A DNA stretch of 64,000 bases from Brassica napus. Taxonomy: Eukaryota > Streptophyta > Magnoliopsida > Brassicales > Brassicaceae. Under the pieces are notes generated by a model, which worked only from the letters and a program-made list of their open reading frames with translations, ran no database searches and was not told where the DNA came from. Of the stretch, positions 11,497 to 21,398 are shown in pieces (the stretch's first letter is position 1; each line of letters opens with the position of its first letter). The position numbers were made by a program, and so were the translations under genes. The stretch is from assembly GCF_020379485.1 (NCBI RefSeq), contig NC_063450.1, positions 30,604,137 to 30,668,136 on the forward strand, read 5' to 3'.

Positions 11497-12012
11497 ATGT
11501 CTTCGGTCAATTCTTCATCCACTCCAACAGATCAAGTCACCAAACAACGCGGAATTCCCACGAGATGCAATTGCGGTGAGGAACTGTATCGTTTCACTTC
11601 AAACACAGTTAAAAATCCAGGAAGATTATTTCATCGTTGTCCGATGGGATCTGAGAAGGTTAGTCTTACAATTATGGAACTTTGTCTTTGTTTCAATCTA
11701 ACTGTTTATTGGATGTTAATGATGAAGGACAAAACTCACTTGTTCAAATGGACTAATAAGTCGGTTGTTGAGGAAATTGAAGACTTCCAGGACCGGTTTG
11801 ACGTGCTGCATGTTGACAATATCGAGTTTCAGAAATCAGTGAGAGCTGGTGAGGCCATGATGAAAGACCAAGAGAGTAGAATTGAAGAGATGGAAGATGC
11901 AATTGCACATTGTGAAGAGAAGATCACAGAATGCATTAGGGAATTAAGGATCATAAAAGCTTTGTTTGTGTGTTGTTTGGTGATGGTCTTCATGTACCTT
12001 GCATATGCATGA
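11497..12012 (+). CDS. GRF-type zinc-finger, coiled-coil, single-pass membrane protein (MULE-borne)
   Basis: Two exons, 11497-11658 and 11728-12012, joined at a GT/AG intron, give a predicted 148-residue protein with no internal stop; the intron is also open in this frame. Residues about 20-62 form a GRF zinc finger (RCNCGEELYRF... NPGRLFHRCP ...FKWTN), a domain that binds single-stranded nucleic acid in other proteins. Residues about 65-125 are charged and heptad-like (coiled coil). The end is a hydrophobic segment ALFVCCLVMVFMYLAYA, so a tail-anchored membrane protein is predicted. Small proteins of this layout are common in Brassicaceae genomes, often beside MULE transposases. Its role is unknown. 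It is the only intact gene of this MULE. Confidence 0.72.
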   Translation: MSSVNSSSTPTDQVTKQRGIPTRCNCGEELYRFTSNTVKNPGRLFHRCPMGSEKVSLTIMELCLCFNLTVYWMLMMKDKTHLFKWTNKSVVEEIEDFQDRFDVLHVDNIEFQKSVRAGEAMMKDQESRIEEMEDAIAHCEEKITECIRELRIIKALFVCCLVMVFMYLAYA

Positions 12013-12261
12013 TGTTCATGTGCTGCCTCAAATTGTTGTTTTTTTTCAAACAAGTTTAAGACTATGTTTCTTGTTATTTCTTGGTGATTATCATCTACTA
12101 GAACCAATAATTTTGCAAATACCAAATTGTCACAAACATAGATCGATTAGTCTCAAGAGTTTAGGAAATACCACATAGTCAAATAGGTTCTTAAACAGAA
12201 GATCACTATGTTTCAAGATCAATAAGAAACAAAACATAGACAGCAGAACACACAGAACAAA

Positions 12262-14624
12262 CTAGATGGGTAAATCACATGTTCCTCTCTTGTGTCCTTT
12301 GGTACCACAACGACTGCGCTTGTGCTTTTTATTCTTTCTTGATCCTTGAGAAGATTTTATCTTGTCTTTTACTGATTCATACCTTCTCTTTATTGGCCGG
12401 CCAGCACTCTTTCTTGTCTCTGGTGGTAAAACCTTAGCAAGTTTAACCTCAGCACGGACATTCCATTCACACTCCGGAACTGCTATTGGATTAATGGATT
12501 CCGCATAGGTGGTTCTCCACGCTGCAGTGGTGTATAAGCCGTCAGTAAATATGTGCACTTCCATGCATGTACCAACAAAAACGTGATTGATTGGAGTCAA
12601 TATGCTGAAATTACCAAAAATAAATAGGTCCCAAGTTCATGTGTTTATACTTCCATACCTCGTGAATAAATGTCAGGAATGACATGTCGGCAAGAAATTT
12701 TTCATATATTGTACTTCCCACATGTGCATGTTCTTCTTTCTAAATCAACATGACAATCATATATGTCTCCTTTCACAAGCGATTTGAAGTCGTCAACCTT
12801 GTAGACTTGAAACCCATTTGCCTTCACAATTCTCATGTCAATCTTTTTCTCCACCTTAGTGGTTAAAGGATCAAGATGCTTAGAGCTTACCAAGCAACGC
12901 TCATAGAACCATCGAGTCAACAGTTCTCATATACTATCTAGCAAAGGAATAACCGGATATTCTCTAGGAATTCTCAGAATTGAATTTATCGACTCTGCAG
13001 GGTTTGTGGTCCTAATGTCATACCTTTCACCAGGGAAGAGAGAACGAGCCCATTTGCGCACACCAGCCTTCCGTAGATATTTTCCAAGCTCAGGACTCAT
13101 TTCAAAATTTTCGGTGATACGTTCCTGAAATTCAGTGTACCTATATGCTCGTGAAGCCTTTTCCACCAAGGCAGCAACCCTTTTGTCTTAAAAATGCAAC
13201 CACATTGGTCAACAAGTGATGAATGCAAATTCCATGTGCTGATTGAGGGTAGACAGTCCCAATCGCTTTAGAAATAGACGCATTTCTATCTGAGACAAAA
13301 GCTAGGTCTTGACAATCAGCAATAACCACTTTCAACTGTCTGAAGAACCACCCCCATGAATCGTCATTCTCCGAATCAACAACCCCAAATGCAATCGGAT
13401 ACAAATTAGAGTTACCATCTACAGCAGTAGCAACAAGTAGAACTCCTTTGTATTTATTTTTCAGAAAAGTTCCATCAACAACAATCACCCTTCGCATTGC
13501 ATTGTAGAATCCTCTAACTGATTGCCAAAATGACATAAATAGATACATGAATCTTCTCTTCTCATTAGTTTCATAGTGAGTATGCGTACCAGGATTAGCT
13601 TCTTTAAACATATGCAAATATGTTGGGATTTTAGCATAACTGCGATCTGGTATACCTCTAGCAGCTGCAAAGCAAACTCACGAGCTTCCCAAGCGTGCCA
13701 ATAAGTAATCTCACAACTATGCTCCAATCTCATAAATTGAATGATGTCATTTGCTTTTGGGCCATCGTTTGCATCATCTAATCGATGTTGTATCAGAGTC
13801 CCAATTGTTCTTGCCGATGTTGTTTTTCCGAATTTACTTTTCTTTGAAGGAGCACATGAATGTCTTCCCTCGCACTGGTTGATCATGAAATATGTAGACC
13901 CATCTATACCTTATGCACGCACAGTCCAGTTGCACAATGCATCCTTACATCGAATATACCACCATTTTCTGGTGGATTTGAAAACAGTGTAATCGAAATT
14001 ATTCTTCATCGCCAAAATTTCCATTGTGGCCTTCATAACCCTTTTACTTCTGAAAATTTGATCCTTCTTCACGAAATCTCCTCTCCAAGCTCGACCCTCC
14101 TTTTCACTGTCTCCATTGTTTCCACTCCTTAACCCAGCATCATCGGAACCATCCGCAGCGACATGATCCTTCCTTGTATCACAAGACTCCTTTGACGGCT
14201 TCACAAAATCTGCTCGAGTTATCTCAGGAACTTCTTCATCCTCAACATTAATTGAATCACACGGCTCCTTATTCAAATAAATATTGACTCGTTCTTTTTT
14301 ATTTACACCCAAACCAGAAAACGTGACACACAAGATAGTAGATGAATCCCTCTTTGCATACGCCACAAAATTATATGCTTGCCGATCATTGGTGATAATA
14401 ATTGGAGGATTCCCTCTTTGATTCACCATCGAATAATTGAACTCGGTATTAAGAACATTATGGTCCACCCCATAATCCCCACACACGATCCTCTTGAGCT
14501 TCTCCAATGGAGTAGTAGTTTCTAATAAGACCATTCGACCACGCCTTGCTTTGTCTACCACGAAACTCCACTCTTCACTGCAACTAGACACCCATTCATC
14601 AGATTTAACATAGATTAGAACCAT
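12262..14624 (-). pseudogene. MuDR-like MULE transposase, frameshifted
   Basis: Read on the minus strand from ATG at 14624, the order is: an N-terminal MuDR-family region (14624-13911), the plant MuDR zinc-finger region around 13900-13740, the DDE transposase core, a SWIM zinc finger (CTCGKY...CRH, about 12730-12690), and a basic tail with a last knuckle (SRCGTKGHKRGTC). Core acidic residues visible are VVDGTFL, VSDRNAS and NPAESIN, fitting the D-D-E pattern. Damage includes a TAA after WTVRA near 13911, a frame change near 13630, another near 13170 and further stops near 12930 and 12690. The last coding part is separated by an apparent intron near 12605-12650. It cannot make full-length transposase, so the MULE is non-autonomous today. 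Confidence 0.82.
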
Positions 14625-15078
14625 GTTGTATTGATAGAGAGAAGCGATGAATTTGTGGATGAAGAACAGAGAAACACAAACGAACAAGTTATGTCACGTA
14701 GTATAACCAACCTATATCATTGAGTTGTGGCTATATATCGTTATCAAATTGTAGGTAGACCGAAGACATCTTTCTTGATTATAACGTAATTGATTCTATA
14801 TGTGCTAGAAAATACAAGAAAGATTAGTTTACGGTGTATACCCTTGATATATCTATGTTTAAAACTTAGAATCGGACATATAAACTAGGTAGATTACCAG
14901 AATGAGTTTTCTAACTGTACCTAGAAGATAAAATAAAATATGATTCCAATTTTTTTTTAAAAAATTTTAAACATATATATTGTCATACTTATGTTTCCAA
15001 CAGTTTTCATATTTTTTTTTACATTTTTAAAATTCAATTTACTATTTTTCCCATTAAAGAAGGGTAAAACGATGTTCA

Positions 15079-15357
15079 TGTTGTAAAAGAATGGGGAACT
15101 GTCTGTGTATTATTAATGAACAATAGAGGTTCCTTATATATTACAAAGTATAGGAAAAAGAAAATTATCCAAAACCTAATACAACATGAAATAGGAAAAG
15201 ATCTAAAACAGAGAAATAGAAAACATCCTAGATCTAAGGTCGGCCAAGGGATAGGCCGACTCTCTCTCCTCAGCCGCCGACTCTCTCTCCTCCTTTGGCC
15301 ACGGCTGGGCCTTGTCTTGGTCTTGGTTATGGGCCATCCACATAATGATTTATAACA
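15079..15357 (-). repeat. Copia 3' LTR
   Basis: This 279-bp direct repeat matches 21027-21309 and lies next to the polypurine tract. A 4-bp indel (TATA versus TATAAGGA context near 15138) explains the length difference. Confidence 0.92.
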
Positions 15358-15513
15358 CTCCCCCTTGGACGCCATAACCATATGGGTTTGTATCATGCAC
15401 GACGTTGCCTCATTAAAACCTCTCTAGGAAAACCAAAAACCCAAGGTGGGAAAAAATGGAAACCGTAGACAGGAAAAAGAGTACAACACATGACACTCCC
15501 CCTGATGAAGGCA

Positions 15514-16794
15514 TCACCGAAGATCCTTCAACTGGCGCATTCCTATCTGATGAACCAGCTTCCTGAACGTTGAGGTCGGCATAGACTTATTGAACAGATC
15601 GGCCGAATTGTCACTGGACCGAACCTGAACCACTTTAACTTCTTTAGCCTTCTGCAGGTCGTGGGTGAAGAAGAACTTAGGCAAGATGTGTTTCGTTCTA
15701 TCTCCCTTAACGTATCCATCTTTGAGCTGAGCTATACAAGCTGCATTGTCCTCATACATGATCGTTGGTTCTTCCTTTTCTTTTCCCACGGCCAGGCCAC
15801 TCTCTTTAAGAATATGGCCGGTCATGTTCCTCAACCACACAAGCTCTCGGCTTGCTTCGTACATGGCTATGATCTCGGCATGATTAGATGATGTTGCCAC
15901 TAAGGTTTGTTTTGTGGACCGCCAACTTACTGCAGCCCCACTGTGTATAAACACATAACCTGTCTGAGATCTAGCATTGTGTGGGTCAGATAAGTACCCA
16001 GCATCTGCATACCCGGCCAAGCTATCTCCTGGTCGGCTCGTATAGAACAAACCGAGATCGGTTGTTCCTTGCAGATATCTGAACAAATGTTTTATTCCGT
16101 TCCAGTGCCTAAGTGTCGGACATGAACTGAATCTAGACAGTAAACTCACGGCAAAACTAATGTCCGGTCTAGTATGGCTAGCCAAATACATTAAGTCTCC
16201 AATAGCACTTAGATAAGGTATTTCCGGCCCGAGCATATCCTCGTTCGGCTTCCTTGGTCCGAATGGATCCTTCTCAAGGTCTAAGGACCTCACGACCATA
16301 GAACTCGACAAGGAATGAGCCTTGTCCATATTGAACTGCTTGAGTATCTTTTCTGTATATGTCTTTTGATGCACAAGGATTCCATTATCCACATACTCAA
16401 ACTGCAGTCCCAAACATAACTTAGTTTTTCCTAAGTCTTTCATTTCGAATTCTTTCTTTAGACATTTGACTGTTTGGAAAATCTCTCCAGGGGTTCCAAT
16501 CACATTCAGGTCGTCCACATAGACAGACATAATCACGAAGCCCTTGCTGTCAAATCTCTTTATAAAGATACATGGACTTATTGGATCGTTCTTATAACCC
16601 TCTTTCATTAGGTACTCTGATAATCTGTTGTACCACATTCGACCTGATTGTTTCAAACCGTACAAGGCTTTATTCAGCTTAATACAATGCTGTTCTCGGG
16701 AACCTTTCTTATCTTTGAGCTCAATACCCTCTAGAACCCTCATATGAATTTTATAGCTTCTTTCCATTTGATCCAATCTGATCTTTGCATGCAT
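15514..16794 (-). pseudogene. Copia reverse transcriptase (C-terminal part) and RNase H
   Basis: This open frame of 426 codons starts inside the RT. Visible blocks are ALYGLKQSGRMWYNR, the catalytic YVDD (VSVYVDDLNVIG-like, here MSVYVDDLN), KDLGKTKLCLGLQ, the TRPDISFAVSLLSRF region, and the RNase H region with GYADAGYLSDP, ATSSNHAEIIA, YEDNAACI and KHILPKFFF. It is joined abnormally to the upstream frame. The N-terminal RT half, including the first catalytic Asp, is missing, and the remaining join is out of frame. RT cannot be functional, although the YVDD box and RNase H look well preserved. Confidence 0.88.
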
Positions 16795-16821
16795 TCATAT
16801 ATGGACGTGGGTTCTAGATCC

Positions 16822-18765
16822 TCATCTTTTTTTCATGATCTCAAGTGTTACTTTATAAGCAAAAATATCATCGACGTCGATATCATTTATGTTCCATTTC
16901 GTTCCAGACATTATATGATTTATAGAGATCTCTTGATTGTCCGGCCCTTGTGTCCCATGAAGTTCGGCGTCCTGAACCCCATCATTTGGAACGGTCGGAT
17001 CATTTGGCATGGCCGGCTCACTTGGCTCGACCGTCTGGGTCGGCTCGGCCGGTCCATCAATGATCTGGACGGTTTCCTTGATGCTCTCGGATCCAGCACC
17101 TCTCTTGGACTTCCGAGGCTGTTTATCTTTGGAACCAATAGGTCTACCACGTTTGAGACGTTGTTTAGACTCTGTAGCCACTTGACCTTGTCCCTTCTGG
17201 ACATCTATTCGTATTGGTGCATTACAAGCCGGGATATACGATTTTGTCACTCTATTTGGGTCAGCAAATGAATCTGGCAACTGATTAGATAGCTTTTGAA
17301 GATGTATAATCTTTTGGACTTCCATATCACATTCTTTAGTCCGAGGATCTTGCCAAGATATTGATGGTCGAGACCATTCGATTTCTTTGCTCAATTCTTT
17401 GCTCAACCGGCCGTTATCTCCCCCTAAGGTCGGATATGTGGACTCATCAAACTGTGAGTCTGCGTATCTAGCCTTAAGAAAATCACCGATTGTTGGCTCA
17501 AGATACTTTATAATGCTCGGGGAGTCATATCCTACGTATATTTCCATCCTCCTTTGTGGTCCCATTTTCGTTATCTGTGGTGGAGCAATTGGAACGTAGA
17601 CGGCACATCCAAATGTTTTTATGTGGGACACGTCTGGCTCATGACCCGTGAGTAACTGGGATGGCGAATATCTATGCTCACTAGATGGCCTGATGCGAAT
17701 CAGTTCTGCTGCATGTAATATGGCATGTCCCCACGCTGATACCGGGAGCTGAGAGCGCATGAGTAATGGTCTGGCTATCAGCTGGATACGTTTAATGAAT
17801 GATTCGGCCAAGCCGTTCTGCGTATGTACATGTGCCACGGAGTGTTCTACACTTACACCCATGGACATACAATAGTCATTAAACGTCTGAGACGTAAACT
17901 CACCAGCATTGTCTAGACGTATAGTCTTTAAAGGAAAGTCAGGAAAGTGTGCTCTCAGTCTTATTATCTGAGCAAGCAGGCGTGCAAATGCCAAATTCTG
18001 AGTGGACAGTAGACAGACATGCGACCATCTGGTCGATGCATCAATCAGGACCATGAAATACCGAAATGTTCCACTAGGTGGGTGTATTGGTCCACATATG
18101 TCTCCCTGATTCCTTTCCAGAAAATTTATGATCTCTTTATTAACTTTGGCTGGTGATGGCCTGGTTATGAGTTTCCCTTGTGCACATGCTGCACATGTGA
18201 GATTGTATGGGACAACTCCTTTAAACGTGTGCCCTTGTGAGTTTATCATCAACTTTCGCATCATGTTAGTACCGGGATGGCCAAGTCGGTTATGCCATAA
18301 AGTGAAATTGTCGCAGGCATTAGCCTCGATTATACTGACCTTTGCATAGTATAGGCCAGTAGACATTGCAGGTAAGGTTTCTAGGATCCTTTTATAGCCT
18401 TTGGTGATCGAAATTATGTTAAGGAATTCTTTATTTCCTTCTTCCCATGTTTCAAGATGGAAACCATTCAATCTTATGTCTTTGAAACTCAACAGGCTCC
18501 TTTTAGAGTTTGGGGAATACAAGGCATTTTTTATCTCTAGATGAGTGCCCTTAGGCATCAATACATAAGCCTGGCCGTGACCTTCAATCAGGCCGGCTAC
18601 ACCTGCAATGGTGTGTACGTTTGCACTTTGCATTGTGAGATTCATGAAATATCTTTTATCTCTAAGTATTGTATGACTTGTGCCACTATCCACCACGAGT
18701 ATGCTCATCTCATCATTCATTTCTATAAATAAGGTTTCATTTCTCAGAGACTTCAAAACTTTCAT
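16822..18765 (-). pseudogene. Copia protease and integrase (pol 5' part)
   Basis: A 647-codon frame on the minus strand. The aspartic protease motif is VVDSGTSHTI (about residue 26). The integrase zinc finger is HNRLGH...CAACAQG (residues about 155-195). The DDE core has GDICGPI, RLDNAGEF and NGLAESFIKR. Family features after the core include GCAVYVP and VGYDSPSI. The frame ends at a TGA at 16822 just after an A/T-rich run of seven A residues (minus strand), which looks like a one-base insertion. Downstream the reading resumes only after an internal deletion. Protease and integrase themselves look intact. Confidence 0.87.
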
Positions 18766-18853
18766 TTATTAAAGTTGCAGAACACCGAAATTAAAAACAC
18801 CAAATCAATCATAAAACAATCATAAAGCAATAAAACAAGTCGTATCAAAAATT

Positions 18854-19909
18854 TTAATCTTTGAGACAATCAGAAGTCTCAAAATCCATCACGTCGCCAT
18901 TTGCAACATCAGATTCTTTATCAGCCTCATAACCGGAATCATGGACCATATGAGCCTCCGGGTTCTTGTCCTTAATACTTTCCTGGTAGAGCTTACATAA
19001 GTGCTTAGGAGTTCTACAATTCTTGGCCCAATGGTTGCTCATCCCACATCTGTGACAAACGGATTTGGTTGAGTAAGACGGTTTGGATATACCGCCTCGA
19101 CCTCGTCCATATCCGCCTCGGCCACGGCCGGGATTAGAACCACGACCACGGTTATTGTTGTTTCCTTTTCGGCCAGCCAAGTACTTATCTCGACCGTTTG
19201 AGTAATTGTCATGGTTTATGTATCCACCACGGCCTTTGCCATGTGATCTTTTATCATTTTGGATGTAATTGCACTCGTTGAGATTTTTCTTTTCAACTTC
19301 ATTGGCCTCTGGTAATGGAGCAGATCCGACAGGTCTAGCTTCACTGTTCTTCATCAGGAGCTCATTGTTTGCCTCGGCCAATAGCAGGCACGAGATCAGA
19401 TCAGTGTATGTGGCAAAGCCTTTCATTCGGTACTGCTGCTGCAGGATTATGTTTGAGGAATGAAACGTTGAGAATGTTTTCTCGAGCAACTCTTCTTCGG
19501 TTACTACTTCACCACAAAGTCTCAGCATCGAGACCGTCTTAAACAAGACCGAATTGTACTCATCCACTGACTTATAATCCATGAATCTTAGATTCTTCCA
19601 GTCATTTCTAGCCTTTGGGAGTAACACCGTTTTTTGGTGATCATATCTATGCTGTAAAGCATCCCAAAGCTCTAGTGGATTTTCCATCGTAATGTACTGA
19701 TCTTTTAGACCTTCAATGAGGTGATGGCGTATAGTACTTATAGCCCTGTACCGATTCTTATCGGTCTCATTGTTGCCCTTGATGATTGTATCACCAAGTC
19801 CTTTTGACCTTAAGCTAATCTTTGTATCTAGCGCCCACTGCAAGTAGTTATCTCCGGAGAGATTAAGGGCTGCGTAGTCTTTATTTGAGATTTTTGACAT
19901 CTGAATCAC
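18854..19909 (-). CDS. Copia Gag nucleocapsid polyprotein
   Basis: An intact 351-codon frame; either of two starts (19909 or 19900, MSKISNKDY) is possible. It begins with the copia gag block LSGDNYLQWALD, continues through LWDALQHRYD and a basic Gly/Arg-rich stretch (RGRGSNPGRGRGGYGRGRG), and ends with one CCHC zinc knuckle CHRCGMSNHWAKNC (CX2CX4HX4C, residues about 285-298). It would coat element RNA in virus-like particles. A stop and a short gap separate it from protease/integrase, so it is a separate frame rather than one polyprotein. It may still be translated. Confidence 0.85.
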   Translation of the reverse strand: MIQMSKISNKDYAALNLSGDNYLQWALDTKISLRSKGLGDTIIKGNNETDKNRYRAISTIRHHLIEGLKDQYITMENPLELWDALQHRYDHQKTVLLPKARNDWKNLRFMDYKSVDEYNSVLFKTVSMLRLCGEVVTEEELLEKTFSTFHSSNIILQQQYRMKGFATYTDLISCLLLAEANNELLMKNSEARPVGSAPLPEANEVEKKNLNECNYIQNDKRSHGKGRGGYINHDNYSNGRDKYLAGRKGNNNNRGRGSNPGRGRGGYGRGRGGISKPSYSTKSVCHRCGMSNHWAKNCRTPKHLCKLYQESIKDKNPEAHMVHDSGYEADKESDVANGDVMDFETSDCLKD

Positions 19910-21026
19910 ATCATCATTTCAATTTAGGTTCACAATGTGATCATGTGGCCGCATGGTATAACAAGCTCGGCCACAAACTTGTCTTACGCATCTATGAGAA
20001 AACAATCAATCTAATCGACCATGGTACGAACAAACAAGCCACACGGCTAGGTAGACAAGCAATAGGATCGGGCATGTAAAACTAATTTGACCATGGTGCG
20101 AACAATCCTAATATTTGATTCTATATGTACCAGAGAGATTAAGGCCACACGGCCATATGAATTTCAATGCAATCAGATTCGAATTCGTATGTTTTTTACA
20201 TGCTGGTCGATTTCATTAATCAATGTGAATGCAATTCAATTCAAATTCATATGTAATGCAAACAACCTTAGCAATTTGATTTATGAATTTAGGGTTTCAT
20301 CTTTAAAAACTAAAGCTACCGGTTTAAATTAAAAGGTTTCAAAGCCTTTAGGATTCAAGTTCTAGATCAGATTACTTCAATCAATCTAACAATCCTAAAA
20401 CCTCAATTCAATAAACAATTCAATCAATTAAAAATCGAATTCAGTCCTTTAGGGTTTAGGGTTTCGATTCCTAAATTAGGGTTTCTCAAAATCAAATCAG
20501 GAACAATCAATTTAAGTTCTAAGGAATCGATTTCTATATTTCTAATTAAGAGATTGCCGATTTTAATCTTGTAGGTTTTTAGGGTTTTGATCAAGATCAA
20601 AGTTTCCATAATTATGGATTAGGGTTTCTGATCAATCTAGGTTCTCAGATTAAGTTTATACCTTTGTTTGTAGGGGTTTAGAACCGGACCACCTTTAGAG
20701 AGAGAGAGAGAGAACGAATGGATGCAATCGGGTCGCGGATGGGAGCAGTCGCGAGCTGAGGACGATCGCCGGCTGTCTCGGGTGCGAGTCTCTCGGACGC
20801 AGGTCATGTCGGGTGCGATCGCGTCTCGGGTGTGGATGCGAGCTGGACGGGTTCTTCTGAGCTGGAACGTGATCTGAGAACGTCAAGGATTCAAGAGGGA
20901 TCTTCTGAGTTCTTGATTGAACTAAGAACGTGATTAGGGTTTTAGGTGTGGTCGCCGGTTTTTGGCTTTTAGAGTTGAGAGGTTTCGATTTGTCTCAGGG
21001 ATCTAGAGACGATCGTGCTGATAACG
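19910..21026 (-). other. Copia 5' leader with telo-box-like motifs
   Basis: A long untranslated leader between the 5' LTR and gag. It contains a GA microsatellite (about 20696-20713) and at least four AAACCCTAA-type motifs on the minus strand (near 20451-20461, 20471, 20616 and 20934). Confidence 0.6.
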
Positions 21027-21309
21027 TGTTGTAAAAGAATGGGGAACTGTCTGTGTATTATTAATGAACAATAGAGGTTCCTTATATAAGGATTACAAAG
21101 TATAGGAAAAAGGAAATTATCCAAAACCTAATACAACATGAAATAGGAAAAGATCTAAAACAGAGAAATGGAAAACATCCTAGATCTAAGGTCGGCCAAG
21201 GGATAGGCCGACTCTCTCTCCTCAGCCGCCGACTCTCTCTCCTCCTCTGGCTACGGCTGGGCCTTGTCTTGATCTTGGTCATGGGTCATCCACATAATGA
21301 TTTATAACA
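21027..21309 (-). repeat. Copia 5' LTR
   Basis: A 283-bp direct repeat of 15079-15357. It carries the promoter end of the minus-strand element and abuts the presumed primer-binding site at about 21011-21026. Confidence 0.92.
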
Positions 21310-21320
21310 GTTCAGAATTA

Positions 21321-21387
21321 GTAAAAATATGAGAAGTCTTATTGTGACAAATAAAAGTTCAAAGTGTCATATTTTTCCAATTCTCCT
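21321..21387 (-). repeat. MULE right terminal inverted repeat
   Basis: Inverted match to 6774-6840. It is separated from the copia TSD by only a few bases, showing that copia inserted beside the MULE end. Confidence 0.8.
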
Positions 21388-21398
21388 GAAAAAAAAAA

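Larger units (their letters stand above)
15079..21309 (-). mobile_element. Ty1/copia LTR retrotransposon, young but defective
   Basis: LTRs of 279 bp (15079-15357) and 283 bp (21027-21309) begin TGTTGTAAAAG and end TTTATAACA in the plus view. They differ at only about ten positions plus one 4-bp indel. The 5-bp target duplication is GTTCA (15074-15078 and 21310-21314). Next to the left LTR the minus-strand purine tract reads CCAAGGGGGAG; next to the right LTR lies the presumed primer site (CGTTATCAGCACGATC on minus). Gene order on the minus strand is gag, protease, integrase, RT/RNase H, the copia order. It inserted about 75 bp from the right end of the MULE and is thus the latest event in this stack. 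Confidence 0.93.
6774..21387. mobile_element. Mutator-like element (MULE) carrying Ulp1, GRF and transposase genes
   Basis: The left end (6774, GAGAAAATTGG...) and right end (21387, ...CCAATTCTCCT) form inverted repeats of about 65 bp with shared blocks TGACACTTT and TTTGTCAC. G plus ten A residues lies immediately outside both ends (6763-6773 and 21388-21398), consistent with a 9-11 bp MULE target duplication in the A-tail of the older LINE. Without the copia insertion (15079-21309 plus its TSD) the element is about 8.4 kb. It holds three genes: a plus-strand DUF1985/Ulp1 gene, a plus-strand GRF zinc-finger gene and a minus-strand MuDR-like transposase gene. MULEs that acquired Ulp1-type protease genes are known in Brassicaceae (the Kaonashi/KI-MULE type), and this fits that class. 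Confidence 0.85.

Noticed and set aside
11405..11701. 98-codon plus-strand frame overlapping the GRF gene start
   Set aside because: Wrong frame; the GRF frame with conserved Cys and FKW residues and splice sites is the real one.
16744..17271. 175-codon plus-strand frame in the copia pol region
   Set aside because: Antisense shadow of the integrase/RT frames on the minus strand.
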